DNA of 64,000 nucleotides from Limonium bicolor (Eukaryota > Streptophyta > Magnoliopsida > Caryophyllales > Plumbaginaceae): contig CM041780.1 of the NCBI GenBank assembly GCA_023374045.1, positions 92,407,627 through 92,471,626 on the forward strand. Direction: 5' to 3'. The notes below the pieces were generated by a model. The model had not been told where the DNA came from, ran no database searches, and worked only from the letters and a program-made list of their open reading frames with translations. Below, in pieces: positions 45,808 to 57,409 of the stretch (the first letter of the stretch is position 1; the number at the start of each line of letters is the position of its first letter). The position numbers were made by a program, and so were the translations under genes.

Positions 45808-47575
45808 TGTGAGCCTCGATTTTAAACCCTATCCTACGTTGATTAAATTGATTGGGATCTAATCGGGTTTTAGGTCCACTTATAGCCTAAGATTAATAAC
45901 TATGTCATATAACAATAGTTATTAAAACCTAAGCTAGCTCACTGGAACCTATTATGAGTCGCCACCTAATTTTAACCTAGATCAAATTAGGAAAGGAGAG
46001 TTCGGGTTCGGGGGCTTGATATTCGACTTAATTAGGGTTCAATTACTTTCATTACCCTTCCTAGGTCGTTTTTCCTCTACTTAGTTTATTTACGGCTTAT
46101 TACGAGGCGTTTTAACCTAAGTGCGTGAGCTTCTGTTTTTTTGTGTTTTTTAGCATTTTTTGACAGAAAATTAAAATAAAATTAAAGATTCCTAAACTAG
46201 GGTTTCGGAGGCAGAATTAGGTCAAATTTTGTTTCCGTCCGTGGCTACGGACCCAATGTCCGAACCCACGGACCCTAGTTAACCTATATGAAAATAAAAG
46301 CCGAATTAAACATAAAACAGAAAATTGTAAAGTCCGGGGCCACGGACAGGCTGTCCGTGGGCCCGGACATTATTAGAAAACCTAAATTTTTAAAATTTAA
46401 AAATCCCGCCGCCGTCCGTGGGCGTCCGAGCTTACGGACAGGGAGTCCGGGACCCGGACATGACGTCCGTGGGTGCGGACCGCCCTCGGACGGCGGCGTT
46501 GAGGCTGTTCCCGAAGGTGTTTTTGGCTCAAATTTTATGGGTGTGTAGCCTGAAGGATGTACAAGACGTTAGTGATTGAAAGTTTTCAATTTGAATTCGA
46601 ATTAAGCACGAAACTTAGTAAACAAGTTATTGGACAGAATCTTAAACAAACAGCAATACAGAAGCGTAGAGGGGTTAGTTTGAGCCCAAATTTTGAGGCA
46701 AGACAGATAATACCGTGGAGAGTTAGGAAAGTGGGATTTCTACCTGTTTTACCTTCGGATTCACGGTGATTCTTCACACCGGGATTCGTCGAGTGCTCCG
46801 TTGATGGCAGACCCGAGAGGATTTCGAACCAAGCTTCTGGTTGTTGGTTGTTCTTGCTGTTCTTCACGTTTTGGTGGTGTTTTTGTGGGGTTTTGATGAT
46901 TGATGATGTTGTGGGAGTTGAAAGATATGTTTTGGTGTTGATTTTGGTGAGATTTCGGTGTTTGATTGTGGCTCTGGAGTTCAAAAACGTGGAGAAAGAG
47001 AGACGGCTACCTTCTTTGAGAGTCTAGGGTTCTTGAGGTTATTCTTTGATCATGGGATAAGGCTCCTTATATAGGCTTCCTTAAAGATAGAAAAATCCGG
47101 TAAAAACCGAGATTTACCGACGTTTTAGCTCAAGGGCTTCCAAAAGGAATTTGATTATGAAATTTTACACGTGGGTAAAGGATGATATTTCTGAATTTTC
47201 TAAAGTGGAATCGATTTTTTTGGATATTGGAATATTTTAAATTCAATTTCTCGTCAGTTTCAGTCAGAAATTGCTAGAAAATTATTGGGAACTCGAAAAA
47301 TCGAAATTCCAACGCCATTATGCCCAAAATGTCATCCTCTATCATGGGTTAAAATTTCAAAGCATTTTGAACTGATTTGACCCTTATTTGGAGGAGAGAG
47401 AAAGCCTATAGGGGGCTTAGGAGCCTTGAAAAATTACAAAAGTGCCCCTGGAGATGACTAAGCTGCCCCTGGTACTCTGAAATGTTCCGATCAAACTGGG
47501 AACCCTCGCTACTTGACCAAACTATCCTATTAGTAGAGACTCTCTTCCGGGGGGGTTGAAATTTTGGGTATAACA
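45808..47575 (-). repeat. Tat/Ogre-like LTR 3 (outer 5' LTR)
   Basis: This 1768-bp LTR closes the tandem element and abuts the TSD CTCCT (47576-47580). Word cluster at 46233-46500. Promoter-like CCTATATAAGG on the minus strand at about 47064-47074. Confidence 0.92.
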
Positions 47576-47580
47576 CTCCT

Positions 47581-50396
47581 TCAGGTGGTGCTTCATCATT
47601 TGGTGCAGACTTCTGGCTTGTTGCCTGGTCTGTCTACCATCTTGTATTAACGACTCCATAGCATTGGGTGATTATTCACATACATTGGTTGCCTGCTGCG
47701 CACCATGTTCTTACTGATTCTACAGTATTGGTTTACATGGCATCCGCTGTTGCTAGCTTTAGCTCATGTACTTCCACCATCTATACCATGGTTTGATGTT
47801 TATACTTCTGAGCTCCTTGAGCGTTATTTACTTATACTTTACATTCCCCCATGTCGTGTTCGTTCTGAACTGGTTACTCCTTAGTTGTCAACAATTGTTA
47901 TTGAAGCTTATTTTACATCGCTTGGCAATAATTGTGTGCTCAAGCTTCACTACTTTAGTAGTTCTGAAAGGAATATATTTTCAGACGTTTATTGGTGGTA
48001 TCCTCTTCTTTAGATTCTATGTGTTCACTGCTCTCGCGGTCTCCCATTTATGGGGTATCCTTGCTTGTTGGTCATCAACCTTTTATTGGTGTCGTCCTTG
48101 ACCACTTTCCATATGGTTCACAATGGGTTTTGCAACCGTCGAATTATGTATTGTAACAGTTTCATGGTACACTAGCCATATCGCCTAGAGCTCTGCTCAT
48201 CATAGGCTGTTCCCAAGTGGTTACTTCTCCGTAAGCCATCGCTGGTTCTGAGGTGATACTGGGCTCCATGATAAGATCATCGCATCACGCTTCCATTCGT
48301 TGGAGACCCTTTTTGTATCTTGGTATTGATTGATACCATTTATTAATTTGGGGTATCCCCTGTCAAGTGGATCCCTTCGGTGTTCTAACCGAATGTTCGT
48401 TCCAATTGTGGTGCTCTTATTACGACATTTCGTTCAACTGTGTTGACTTGATACCCTTTATGGATCGCTCCTGGGTATTACTGATTATACGGTGGCATTT
48501 GGCTGACATTTATGAGTATATCCAGTTTGTTATCTTACCTTACGGTTTTGGATCTGAGTTATCCGTTGAGGGTTATAGCACCTCTCGTTCTTAGGGTAGA
48601 CCATTGTTGTTTTTCCTTATGTCATAACTGGTTTGATATTCTCTTTGGTGATGCATGGTATTCCCCGGTACCTTATATGATCACCCTGTGTGTTTGTGGT
48701 AGTTGTTATGGGAATTCCATCCCGTTCATTGAACACTAATGTGTTAATGTTTAGGCATTTGCCTTACAGTGTTTAGACTGGGTATTCCTTCCAGTTATCA
48801 TGCTTTACTTCGATATCTTCGAGACATATCCAATGTCTTATTCCGTTGTTAGTGCTTCTCGCACTTTTAACTTTTAATGGTTCTCCTGGAGTGAGTTTCT
48901 GACTCCTTAGCTTGTAAGCTTGTCTGAGTTCCTTTTGCTCGTTTGAAGTATCCAATTGTTCTATTTTAAATTACTTATTGTCCGTAGAACGGAGTTGGCT
49001 ACTTCCCGTGTGTCGTGCCCTACATGTATACATACGTGGGGTACCTTGTTGGTACGTTACCACTTACTTGACTATTTGTCGGGCCCGCAAGCTCCTTCGG
49101 ACTGCGGTCGTCCCACATCCCGTATTTTGGTACACTCGTAGTGCTCGTCACACGCCTAGGTGAAGTATTCTGTTGCCAACTCCTCTTGTATCATTCTTTG
49201 ATACTCACCGTAATTCCGTTGGTTTGGTTTTAAAATCCGAGGTTTAAAAGAAAGGTTTGTAGTTTTGAAAGAAAAATTTTGGGTTTTGAAATAACAGTTC
49301 ATTGTTAAAAGAAATTCTTCATGGCGTTGCCATGTCTGAGGTCTTGACCAAGTCCAGCTCCTCGCTGACTGGTATGTTCTTAATACAACGGTCGAGCCGT
49401 TAGGCCTTTCTAAGGTCTCGTTATTTAAAATATTCAGGATTGGTGATCCTATATTCACTCCATTCGTCATAGCGGTACTTTAGCAAGATTTGCAGGTTGT
49501 TGAAAGTCTTCCAACCGTCTTGTAGTTGCTGCACTTGCCCTGGCAAGTGCGCGGGTAGGTTGTTTTTTGGTTAACGTATACCGGTTACGGTACCGTTTCC
49601 ATCCTTATTTGGTGGTCTTATTAGATCCTCCTTTGATCTTTTGATCTTGGTGATCGATCTCCTGAGTTGTTTCTCAGAGTACTTGACATGGTTGTCGTCC
49701 ATCCGGGTGTCTCACACCTTCACTGTGGTTAACGAGACTTGACTTATCCTTAGGAACCACGTTGTAGTCCTACAGGTGTATGTTTTATGAATACTTTCAT
49801 AGTTATCTGAACCATGTTGTTCGGTTATTATAGCCTCTTGGCGTGTGGGTTTGGTATTAGTCCAACCTCGACTAATTCCTTAGTCGGTTCGTATACCGTT
49901 ACTGGTATTATCAAACATTTCAGTCCGTAGACTCTCTTGTCTCGGGCTTGTTACTCTGTCCTTTTCGCTCCACTGCGCGGTTGTGCTTCCCTTCTCGCCG
50001 GCTGCGCATGGTTCTCGCGACTGCGTAGCACGTCGCCCCATGGGGCCATAAATTCCATTATCCTTTATTTAGGATCTTCAATCCTCCGCCATTAAGCGCC
50101 GTCATCGTCATCCAACGGGAACCGTCTCCGGGACTTCCAGTTCTTGGACTCTACCGTATGACAGGTTCTTTTTCTAATAAGGTTCATTTTTGCAACTGCA
50201 AGATCGGGTTTTACCCGAGTGTGAGAGGTCTTTCCATCTCTCTGGCGTTCTTCTCCCAACTTAATACCGTGGGTTACGGAGGGCGGGTATGGCTGTGGTA
50301 GGTTTCTGGTTCATACGGAAGTTCCTATCTAGCGTACCTCACACGCTAACACTCAACCCTTAGCCCTAAGTCTCTAATTCCTAATTCGGTATCTTC
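47581..50396 (-). mobile_element. LARD-like internal region, 5' part, non-coding
   Basis: This follows the PBS on the minus strand. No gag motif, zinc knuckle or polymerase motif is seen. The longest minus-strand frames (104 residues at 49470-49156, 60 residues at 48955-48773) are not recognised. The words TACCGGTTACGGTACCG and GTCGTCCATCCGG occur near 49575-49700. Nothing else stands out. Confidence 0.6.
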
Positions 50397-50408
50397 GCTC
50401 TGATACCA
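50397..50408 (-). other. Primer binding site of the LARD-like element
   Basis: On the minus strand TGGTATCAGAGC begins five bases inside the right LTR. It matches initiator tRNA-Met, as in chromoviruses, and fixes the element's direction. Confidence 0.85.
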
Positions 50409-52538
50409 CTTTTTGTAACACCCCTACCGCTAATACCGTCATTACTGTACAAATACTTACCTTCGCAGCGGATAATACATACACAACGGCGGGTATACAA
50501 TGCCGCTAGCCACCCACGTGACTAACAATGCCAACTAATCTACTACATGCTATCGGTCTGATGAATTGACATACCGAGTGCTCTACACAATACCTTACTT
50601 TCCTTTGCATACTCAACCATAATTCAAATGCAACTCCAATACAATACTATACCGAGTCTACTACAATCCTTAAATTATCGATACAGTTTGGACTTCCAAA
50701 TTCGCATTACAATACAAATACAAATCCTATAATTCTACTACCCATTCTTACATAGCAGCCCTGACCTACTCTCTCGAACGGCGGTCAGCTTTGAATACTT
50801 GTAAAAAAATAAAAACGGCGCCCCTAGGGGCTCAGCAAAATTGCTTCATATGAAATTCGCATATACCGTGCTAACCGCGGTACGCCGACTACTTTGGGTC
50901 GGATATACATGGAGTTCATTTTACATGCATACATACATACTAATACTACAACAATACAATCAACAATACTTACATACCTATACAAGGTTCGCTACTTACC
51001 AAGGAAGACAAGTTGTCAGTCAACCGTTCATTTAGCTATTTGTTCGTAAAGTTTCCACCAAGCTTGATCTTACTTACTCGTTGTTTTACTCACGTTGCGC
51101 TCACTACCTTACTCATTACTTACTAATGCTCTACTCCGTACTCACTACTTTTATTACTTACTCTTACTTAGTACTCATCACTTGCTCTCGCATACTCAAT
51201 ACCCATACTCTTCTCCTTACTCGTACTTCTAATTGCTCGATACTCATTACCAACTCATACTTACTCATACTTACTCATTACTCAATACTCATTACTTTAT
51301 TCATACATACGTAATACTCAATACTCATTACTTTTGGCCTCCGGGCAGAGTCATACGCAAGACTCGCCACCGGGCCTACTAATAAAAAGGGCTATACACT
51401 CAGCTCCTCAATATACGAATGTCCATTTTTTTCCGGACTACTCAAATTCCCAACACTCCTCTCTTGGAGTATCTTACAATCTCATGGATTAGCCTAGAAG
51501 TATCTCTCTCGATAACCTCCACTAGCTTAGGGAATTACCACCGTCTAGTATTCTCAGATTTAAGGGTTCCCCCAACGTATCGAATACTCTCATGTTCGGG
51601 ACATTACTTACATCAGTCGGGTTCTCTCATAGTGGGTCGACTAGTTGCTAAGGGGTTTGAAGATCCCTCATCATTCTTTACTACTCTCATGGTTCATGAC
51701 TCGCATCCACATTAATTCCTCCAGTAGGGGTTATTTATATACTTCCACTACTTATTGTTTGTGGATTATTCATTTCGGTTCTCCTACCGTCATCAGGAGG
51801 TTACTACTCCCGTACACTCTCTCACATTCTAGTGAGTTCATTGGTTTGCGTTATCGTTTATTGGTTTGTTAGTTTAGTGTGTTCCTACGTTTTCGTTAAT
51901 TCACAACACGACTCTTACTACGAGTCACTAACAAGACTCATCTATGAGTCAGTCTACACACTAAGCAAGCCACACAATCAATCAAGAAGGGTTAGCTCAT
52001 ACAACATACAGCAAGACATACAATGAAAGACAATAAACCGTTTTCATGCTTTAGTCTTGATTAGCCGGCATACAACACAGAAATCAACGTAACTCGGTTA
52101 GCATACGGGGCATGAGAAAAGCGTACCTTTCACCGGATTTAGCTTTACCATGTGTTCCTTGTTCCTTGGCTCACACTTGTTCCACTGATAATGTTTCAAA
52201 CATTGTTATTAATACTTTGTTCATACTGTACTTGAATAGTTACTACTCCCGTGCTTACCCCATTGCCCCGTTATACTTAGTTTTACTTATGTCAAATTAT
52301 GTTCTTACTTCTCACTCACTTCTTACACTTGTTTACACTTCTTAGGACCTTTAAATATCACCAAACAAGGCCTTAACAACTTCTAAAACCATTACCAATC
52401 AATCCCCCATGTTCTAGACACTTTAAAACACTTTCTGGGCATTTTTGGGGGTGGTCCGGGACTTGGTCCGGACCCTAAGTCCCGGACCAATACTTCTATG
52501 TACTTTCGGCTCATTTTTCTACCTGGTCCTGGACTTAA

Positions 52539-52726
52539 GGGTGCGTTCGGTACTTGCGTTTCGTTATTTCCTCATATTAAGCTGACACGTGTTGAATACA
52601 TATTGGACTATACATTTGCTCTGGACCTACAAAAGTATACATGTCATAATATAATGGGTTAACTACACTTTAACCATAGGGACATTAAAGTTTCCGCAGG
52701 AAAACCTGCATTCATAGAACGCACCC
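52539..52726. mobile_element. Tourist-like MITE (188 bp)
   Basis: The ends GGGTGCGTTC and GAACGCACCC form a perfect 10-base terminal inverted repeat. The TSD is TAA (52536-52538, 52727-52729), and the left LARD LTR shows the empty site CTTAAGTCC. A 3-base TAA duplication with such ends fits the PIF/Harbinger (Tourist) group. No coding capacity. Confidence 0.9.
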
Positions 52727-52753
52727 TAAGTCCCGGACCAATTCCTGCATTCA

Positions 52754-54238
52754 TGATAAGCCGCAGACTTATCATATTTTATGCGCTAGATTTAGTATTA
52801 TATTTATCTAAATAAAGTTATATTTATGATTTATGCTTATTATGTGTTAAATATATTATTTGTACAGATTTATGTTTTTATGAGTTTTATGTGCAAGGAA
52901 TGATTTTCTAGGCAAAAGTACAGTTGAAGCCGGACTCCATGCCGGGTAGTTTCTGCACGGCAGTACAGAACAGAAAGAAGCCTTGCCGGATGTGATGCCG
53001 GGTAAATGCTATCCGGCATGAGTGTAAAATCGCCTCGATTGACCATACGACAGCACATGTGATCCACGTGTTTTCCAACCGCTGCCGGGTGTGATGCCGG
53101 GTAATTCCTACCCGGCATAAGCACTGTTTCGCACGGACATCGACGGTTTCGACCGTTAACAGTTGGGCGCATTTAACACGTGTGCCGGCTATTGGGGACC
53201 CGGCACGACGCCCGGCAGACACAATTAATGCCTATAAATAGGCCGAGGAAGGCTACAATTCAACACACTTCAACATCATTATACACTCCATTCACATCTC
53301 AGTTTCCGCCCCATTCCAAGTGTTGGTGTCCAAGGAACGTTGCAGATCCACGCAAGAGAAGAAGAAGACCTTGTCAGGGTTAAGGCTATTACATCTCCTT
53401 CTCCCCCTTTGTATTCTCTTCTTGTAGTTGTGTGGATGGTGATGCAGAATCCTTGTTAGGTTTTGGTTAGGGATGATTTCCTTGTAAAACTCTTATGATC
53501 ATTTATGGAATTTTCAAGTTTCTTAACCCGAGTTCTAATCTTCTTACAAGTAGAATGAAGTAGCTATTCATTCTCTTATCTCTAAATCCTATTTGATGTT
53601 CACAAGACTAGAATAGGACAGATTAGGATTTGGTAATCTTTAACATTGTCTTCTGCGCCTCAGCGGGAGCAAGACTTAAGGTTTAGGGTTAATCTCTTAT
53701 TTCCCATTATTTGTTGTATTCGCGGCATTAGCTATGCACGATGCAAGTATGAATATTGAGTTCCTTTTGTCAGAACCGAATCTGGAAGTGTTGTTTACGA
53801 AATGTATGATGCCGGATGGCATGCCGGGTATAAGTTATCCGGCACGTTCAAGGCCATGAATCTGCCGGGTAGCGAGGATCCGGCATCACATCCGGCATAT
53901 GCATTTTGCGAGACCTAATCCTCTTTGAGACTTGCCACCTTTGATCATTGGTCATACGAACCTTTTGCATTGATAATCTTCCCAAATCAAAGTTAGTTTA
54001 TTTATTTATTTATTAGTTTAGGATCACATTTTCAATTCCCCCTTGTTATTATAGAATAGGCTTTTGCCCGGATTAGGACTAATTTTCTATAAGTCCCTTG
54101 GGTACGATACTCTCGGTCGTAATATATTTACACTATACTCCGACCGGGTTTTATTTTGCTACCCGTAGTAGAGTTGTAGGATTAGTTATTATTTTATTCT
54201 TTTGTATATAGTTTATCCTAACAATTTCTCTGTTAGCA
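52754..54238 (+). repeat. Athila-like 5' LTR
   Basis: It starts with a terminal stem TGATAAG...CTTATCA. TATA box TATAAATA at 53233-53240. Word clusters TGCCGGGT/ACCCGGCA at about 52930-53225 and 53810-53905. Open frames of about 100 residues on the minus strand (52870-53222) are translations of the word array. Confidence 0.93.
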
Positions 54239-54241
54239 AAT

Positions 54242-54259
54242 TGGCGCCGTTGCCGGGGA
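54242..54259 (+). other. Primer binding site, tRNA-Asp
   Basis: TGGCGCCGTTGCCGGGGA starts three bases past the 5' LTR and is complementary to the 3' end of plant tRNA-Asp, the usual Athila primer. Confidence 0.9.
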
Positions 54260-54989
54260 CTTGGAATTAGTCCAAGTCCTAAATTCGGTAAAACGCCCTA
54301 TTCTTATTTATTCTTGATTCTTTGATTCTTTGATTCTTAATTTATTTTCGCCCTTAGTTTTGCAGACTTGAATGTGCCGTGCGGGTGCCGGGCGTCTGTC
54401 ACCCGGCAAACTCGGAGGAAGTCTGATGCCGGATACGTTTTACCCGGCATTGCGTCCGGCATGTTCAAAGTTTTCAAAATTTTACAGTATTGAGTTCTTG
54501 GCAATTTAAATTGTTCTTGCTTACTCCATTCGTTATTTCCTCTTTATAGTCCCTATACATGATTCTTTATTTGATTTCGAGTTTGAATGCCGTGTATTGT
54601 GCCGGGTTTCTACACACGGCATTTGGAGGAAGTCCTATGCCGGACGGGTTTATCCGGCATGTCACCCGGCATGCTCAATTTCTCTATTTTTTTGCAAATA
54701 GGGACAATTAGGAGTAATCTCCTACAATCTCTTTTTACTCTTTATTTTTGATTATCCTTTACTTTATCTTTTAATTAAGTATGTTCGATTTTTGGTCACG
54801 CCGGGCAACATGCCGGTTTGTATAACCCGGCATAGTGGAGGAAGTCCACTGCCGGGTAAGATTGCCCGGCACTCTGTCCGGCATACCAAAAATTTATTCT
54901 TCTTGTATTTTCGTAAGTTAATTAGTCATTATATTATTCTTTTATTATACAAATATTATACATTTTCTTGCTCCTCTATATCCAAGTGA
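54260..54989 (+). mobile_element. Athila-like leader with paired palindromic words
   Basis: A T-rich leader carries three successive blocks near 54370-54462, 54590-54675 and 54798-54885. Each has a GTGCCGGG or GCCGGGCAACATGCCGG start, the phrase GGAGGAAGTC, then GCCGGA...CCGGCAT pairs. Each block could fold into strong hairpins. The blocks end about 100 bases before the gag ATG. Confidence 0.8.
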
Positions 54990-56375
54990 ATGCTTCTTCG
55001 GTCAACAAGTACTCCTGAAAATTTAGCCAACTTTGATCCGGAGATCGAGAGAACCCTGCTTCATACTTTAAGGCAACAACGAATTCTACAAGAAGCAGAT
55101 CCTACACCAATGGCAACACCTACCGTCCGTAACATAAACCGGCCTTCTAACCAAGGCCAGAAACCAGCAATCGACCTTCCTATCCTTCCTCAAACCGAAT
55201 ACGATGAATGGCAGAAACTTAAGCCATATCATCAAATTAGATGCATAAAAGAGTTAGGATTGTTCGATGGTACGAATCCGGACGATGCTTTGCTCCACGT
55301 CACCAAATTTCTACAGCATACAAACAGCCTAACCCCAAACAATGTCCTCCAATACGCCAGACTTGCTCTCTTCCCCCATAGCCTTACGGGGAACGCCAGC
55401 AAGTGGTACCACAGTCTAACCCCCAGTACCATCACCACATGGGAGGACATGGCAACCAAATTTTATGACAAATTCATGCCCCCTAGTCGCACCCTGGAGA
55501 TGATCGCCGACATTTACAACTTCAGACAACCTAGCTCGGAGAACATCTGTGAGACTTGGGACAGATTCAAAGGGTTGTTCGCACATGTCCACACCACGGC
55601 CTCACCAAGGAACAACTATCTCAGTTGTTTTACAAGGGATTGGTCAACCAATGCAAGACCATGATCCTTTCCTCCCTTGGTGCAGATATATTAAAGAAGC
55701 CTGGAGATCAATTCCTTAGTGGAGTTGAATCTCTTTGCGAAGAGATTAGAGATTGGGCCACCGGTGGAACCAGGGGCAGTACCACTGGTTTATATCAAGT
55801 GGGAGAGGGCGACTCCAAACTCGACAAATTGATGCAAAGTCATGAGCAGTTGTTGGAGAGCAATGCCCACACCAACGAAGGTTAGCGCTCTACAGAAAGT
55901 GGTGGAGCAAATAGCAATGAACAAACTTCCTCAACAAGCGAACGTGGTTAGTGCACGACCACGCTCAAGCCCTGACATTCCAGACTTTCAGAATGTTGAG
56001 GAAGTCAACTATGTGAGTAACCAAGGGTATCGGCAGCCATGGCAACAGGGGAACCAACCCCCTCAACACTTCCAGAGTCAAGCCGGCTACCAGGGAGGTC
56101 CAAGACAATACAGACCATCCCACCCTGCATCATCATCAGAGGCTGAAATGGCTGAACTTCGTGACATGATGTCAGCCCTGATGAACAAGACCCAGGATAC
56201 TCAAAATGAGATCTCGACCATTCGCAAGGAGCACAAATCGTTGCAGTTGCAGTTACAGCAACTTCTGATGCAACCACGACAGCAAGGTCAGCTCCCGTCC
56301 CAAACTCAAACCAATCCATGGGAGCATGCGAATTCGGTCACTATCCTGCCAAGGATCTCAGATAACGCCAAATAG
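54990..56375 (+). pseudogene. gag: Athila-like gag (two frameshifts)
   Basis: The ATG at 54990 opens MLLRSTSTPENLANFDPEIE. The capsid part (LGLFDGTNPDDALLHVTKFL, NASKWYHSL, MATKFYDKFMPPS) is intact to about 55600. The frame then shifts (PHHGLTKEQLSQLFYKGL continues at 55600-55885) and shifts back near 55880 for the last part (VVEQIAMNKLPQQ to the stop at 56375). The total would be about 460 residues. The C-terminal part has a Gln/Pro-rich region and a heptad-rich stretch (MSALMNKTQDTQNEISTIRKE). I see no zinc knuckle and no protease after it. It would form particles for element RNA. Confidence 0.88.
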
Positions 56376-57409
56376 CCTAAAAGGCTAAGTGTAGGGCGGT
56401 TCCTCCTCACGCCTTCACTATCAACAGGGGAGCCTTTCTTCAATTTAATTTTTCTCTTTAATTTTTGTTTTTTTTAAATTGCTTTCATTATAGTTATTTT
56501 AAGTTTCTTAAAAAAAAAAAAACTTTTCGTTTCTTTCGAACACTGGGGACAGTGTTCCTGCCAAGTGTAGGGCAGGGACCCCCTTAAAAAATAAGTTTTA
56601 TTAATATGCATAAGTTTGCGTTTTATCAATGTTTTACTAAACTTTTTGCATGTTTTTGATCGAGATAAGATTAGGAATGACTAAAAGCTTGTTCTCTCAA
56701 GAGGTAAGCTTCTAATGACTTGTAGATTCCTGTTTTTAACTTTTTGATTCTCTTTATTAACATGAGTACATGATCTTGCTCCTAATTCTTTCCTTTATGT
56801 ACTTATGGGTGTTATTCTTTTCTTTCCAAATTGTGAAAAATCTTTTGGGTGAAAATCTTAAAAAGGGTTTTTGTGCAAAAGAAAGAAGAAGAAAAAGAAA
56901 AAAAGAAAGAAAAAAATCTTCTTTCAAAGGAAAAGCAATATATTCCTAGAGGTTGCATAAAGTGCCTCAGAATAAAAGCAAGAAACGAGAGTTTTTCCTT
57001 TTATTTTTCTCCTAAATTCCCCGTTCTTCAATGCAAAAAAAATCATGGTTGATTCAGAAACTCTTGCAAAATAGGGCTGATTCATAAAACCATTGATGAG
57101 AGTCTTGGCCACATTCAGAAACTCTTGAAAAATAGAGCTGAATGATGGAAACCGGAAAAAGGAGAGATTACAAATCCCTTATGCAAAATAGCCCAAAAGT
57201 TTTTGATCGATTTTGAAATTCCTTGTTTTATACCCATTAGTATGTTTTGACAAGATAAGGTAGATTAAGTGATACTTATGAATTAGAGTCATATAGTTGG
57301 AAATATTTATCTACATTTCATTCTAGAGTTTATCTGTTTTGTGCATAAGTAATTAGTCCTTTCTAATCCTGTTTTGCTCGAGGACTAGCAAAAGGTAAGT
57401 GTAGGGCCT
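56376..57409 (+). mobile_element. Athila-like 3' untranslated region
   Basis: Non-coding. It contains CACTGGGGACAGTG at about 56543-56556, an inverted repeat, and GTGTAGGGC words (56390, 56566, 57399). It also has an A/G-rich stretch at 56878-56925 and a partial ~65-bp repeat with CAGAAACTCTTG (57055, 57115). The last GTGTAGGGC is directly before the 3' LTR, so it probably serves as the polypurine-like tract. Confidence 0.65.

Larger units (their letters stand above)
28675..47575 (-). mobile_element. Tandemly duplicated Tat/Ogre-like gag-only retrotransposon
   Basis: Three LTRs (28675-31381, 36811-38576, 45808-47575) alternate with two internal regions of about 5.43 and 5.46 kb, not counting the solo LTR. 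LTRs start TGTGAGCCTCG and end GGTATAACA on the plus strand. The outer edges carry the TSD CTCCT (28670-28674, 47576-47580). PBS and gag lie on the minus strand, so the element runs right to left. Each unit has LTR, PBS, leader, one gag gene, about 3 kb of repeats and non-coding sequence, then the next LTR. No polymerase genes are present. It is non-autonomous, of the kind described as terminal-repeat elements with GAG. Confidence 0.9.

Noticed and set aside
52870..53222. Two ~100-residue minus-strand frames, repeated at 57527-57879
   Set aside because: They overlap each other and are made by the CCGGCA word array inside an LTR. No independent coding signal.
54242..54259. tRNA gene fragment
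   Set aside because: It matches only the 3' end complement of tRNA-Asp right after an LTR, so it is a primer binding site. I saw no complete tRNA or rRNA gene anywhere.
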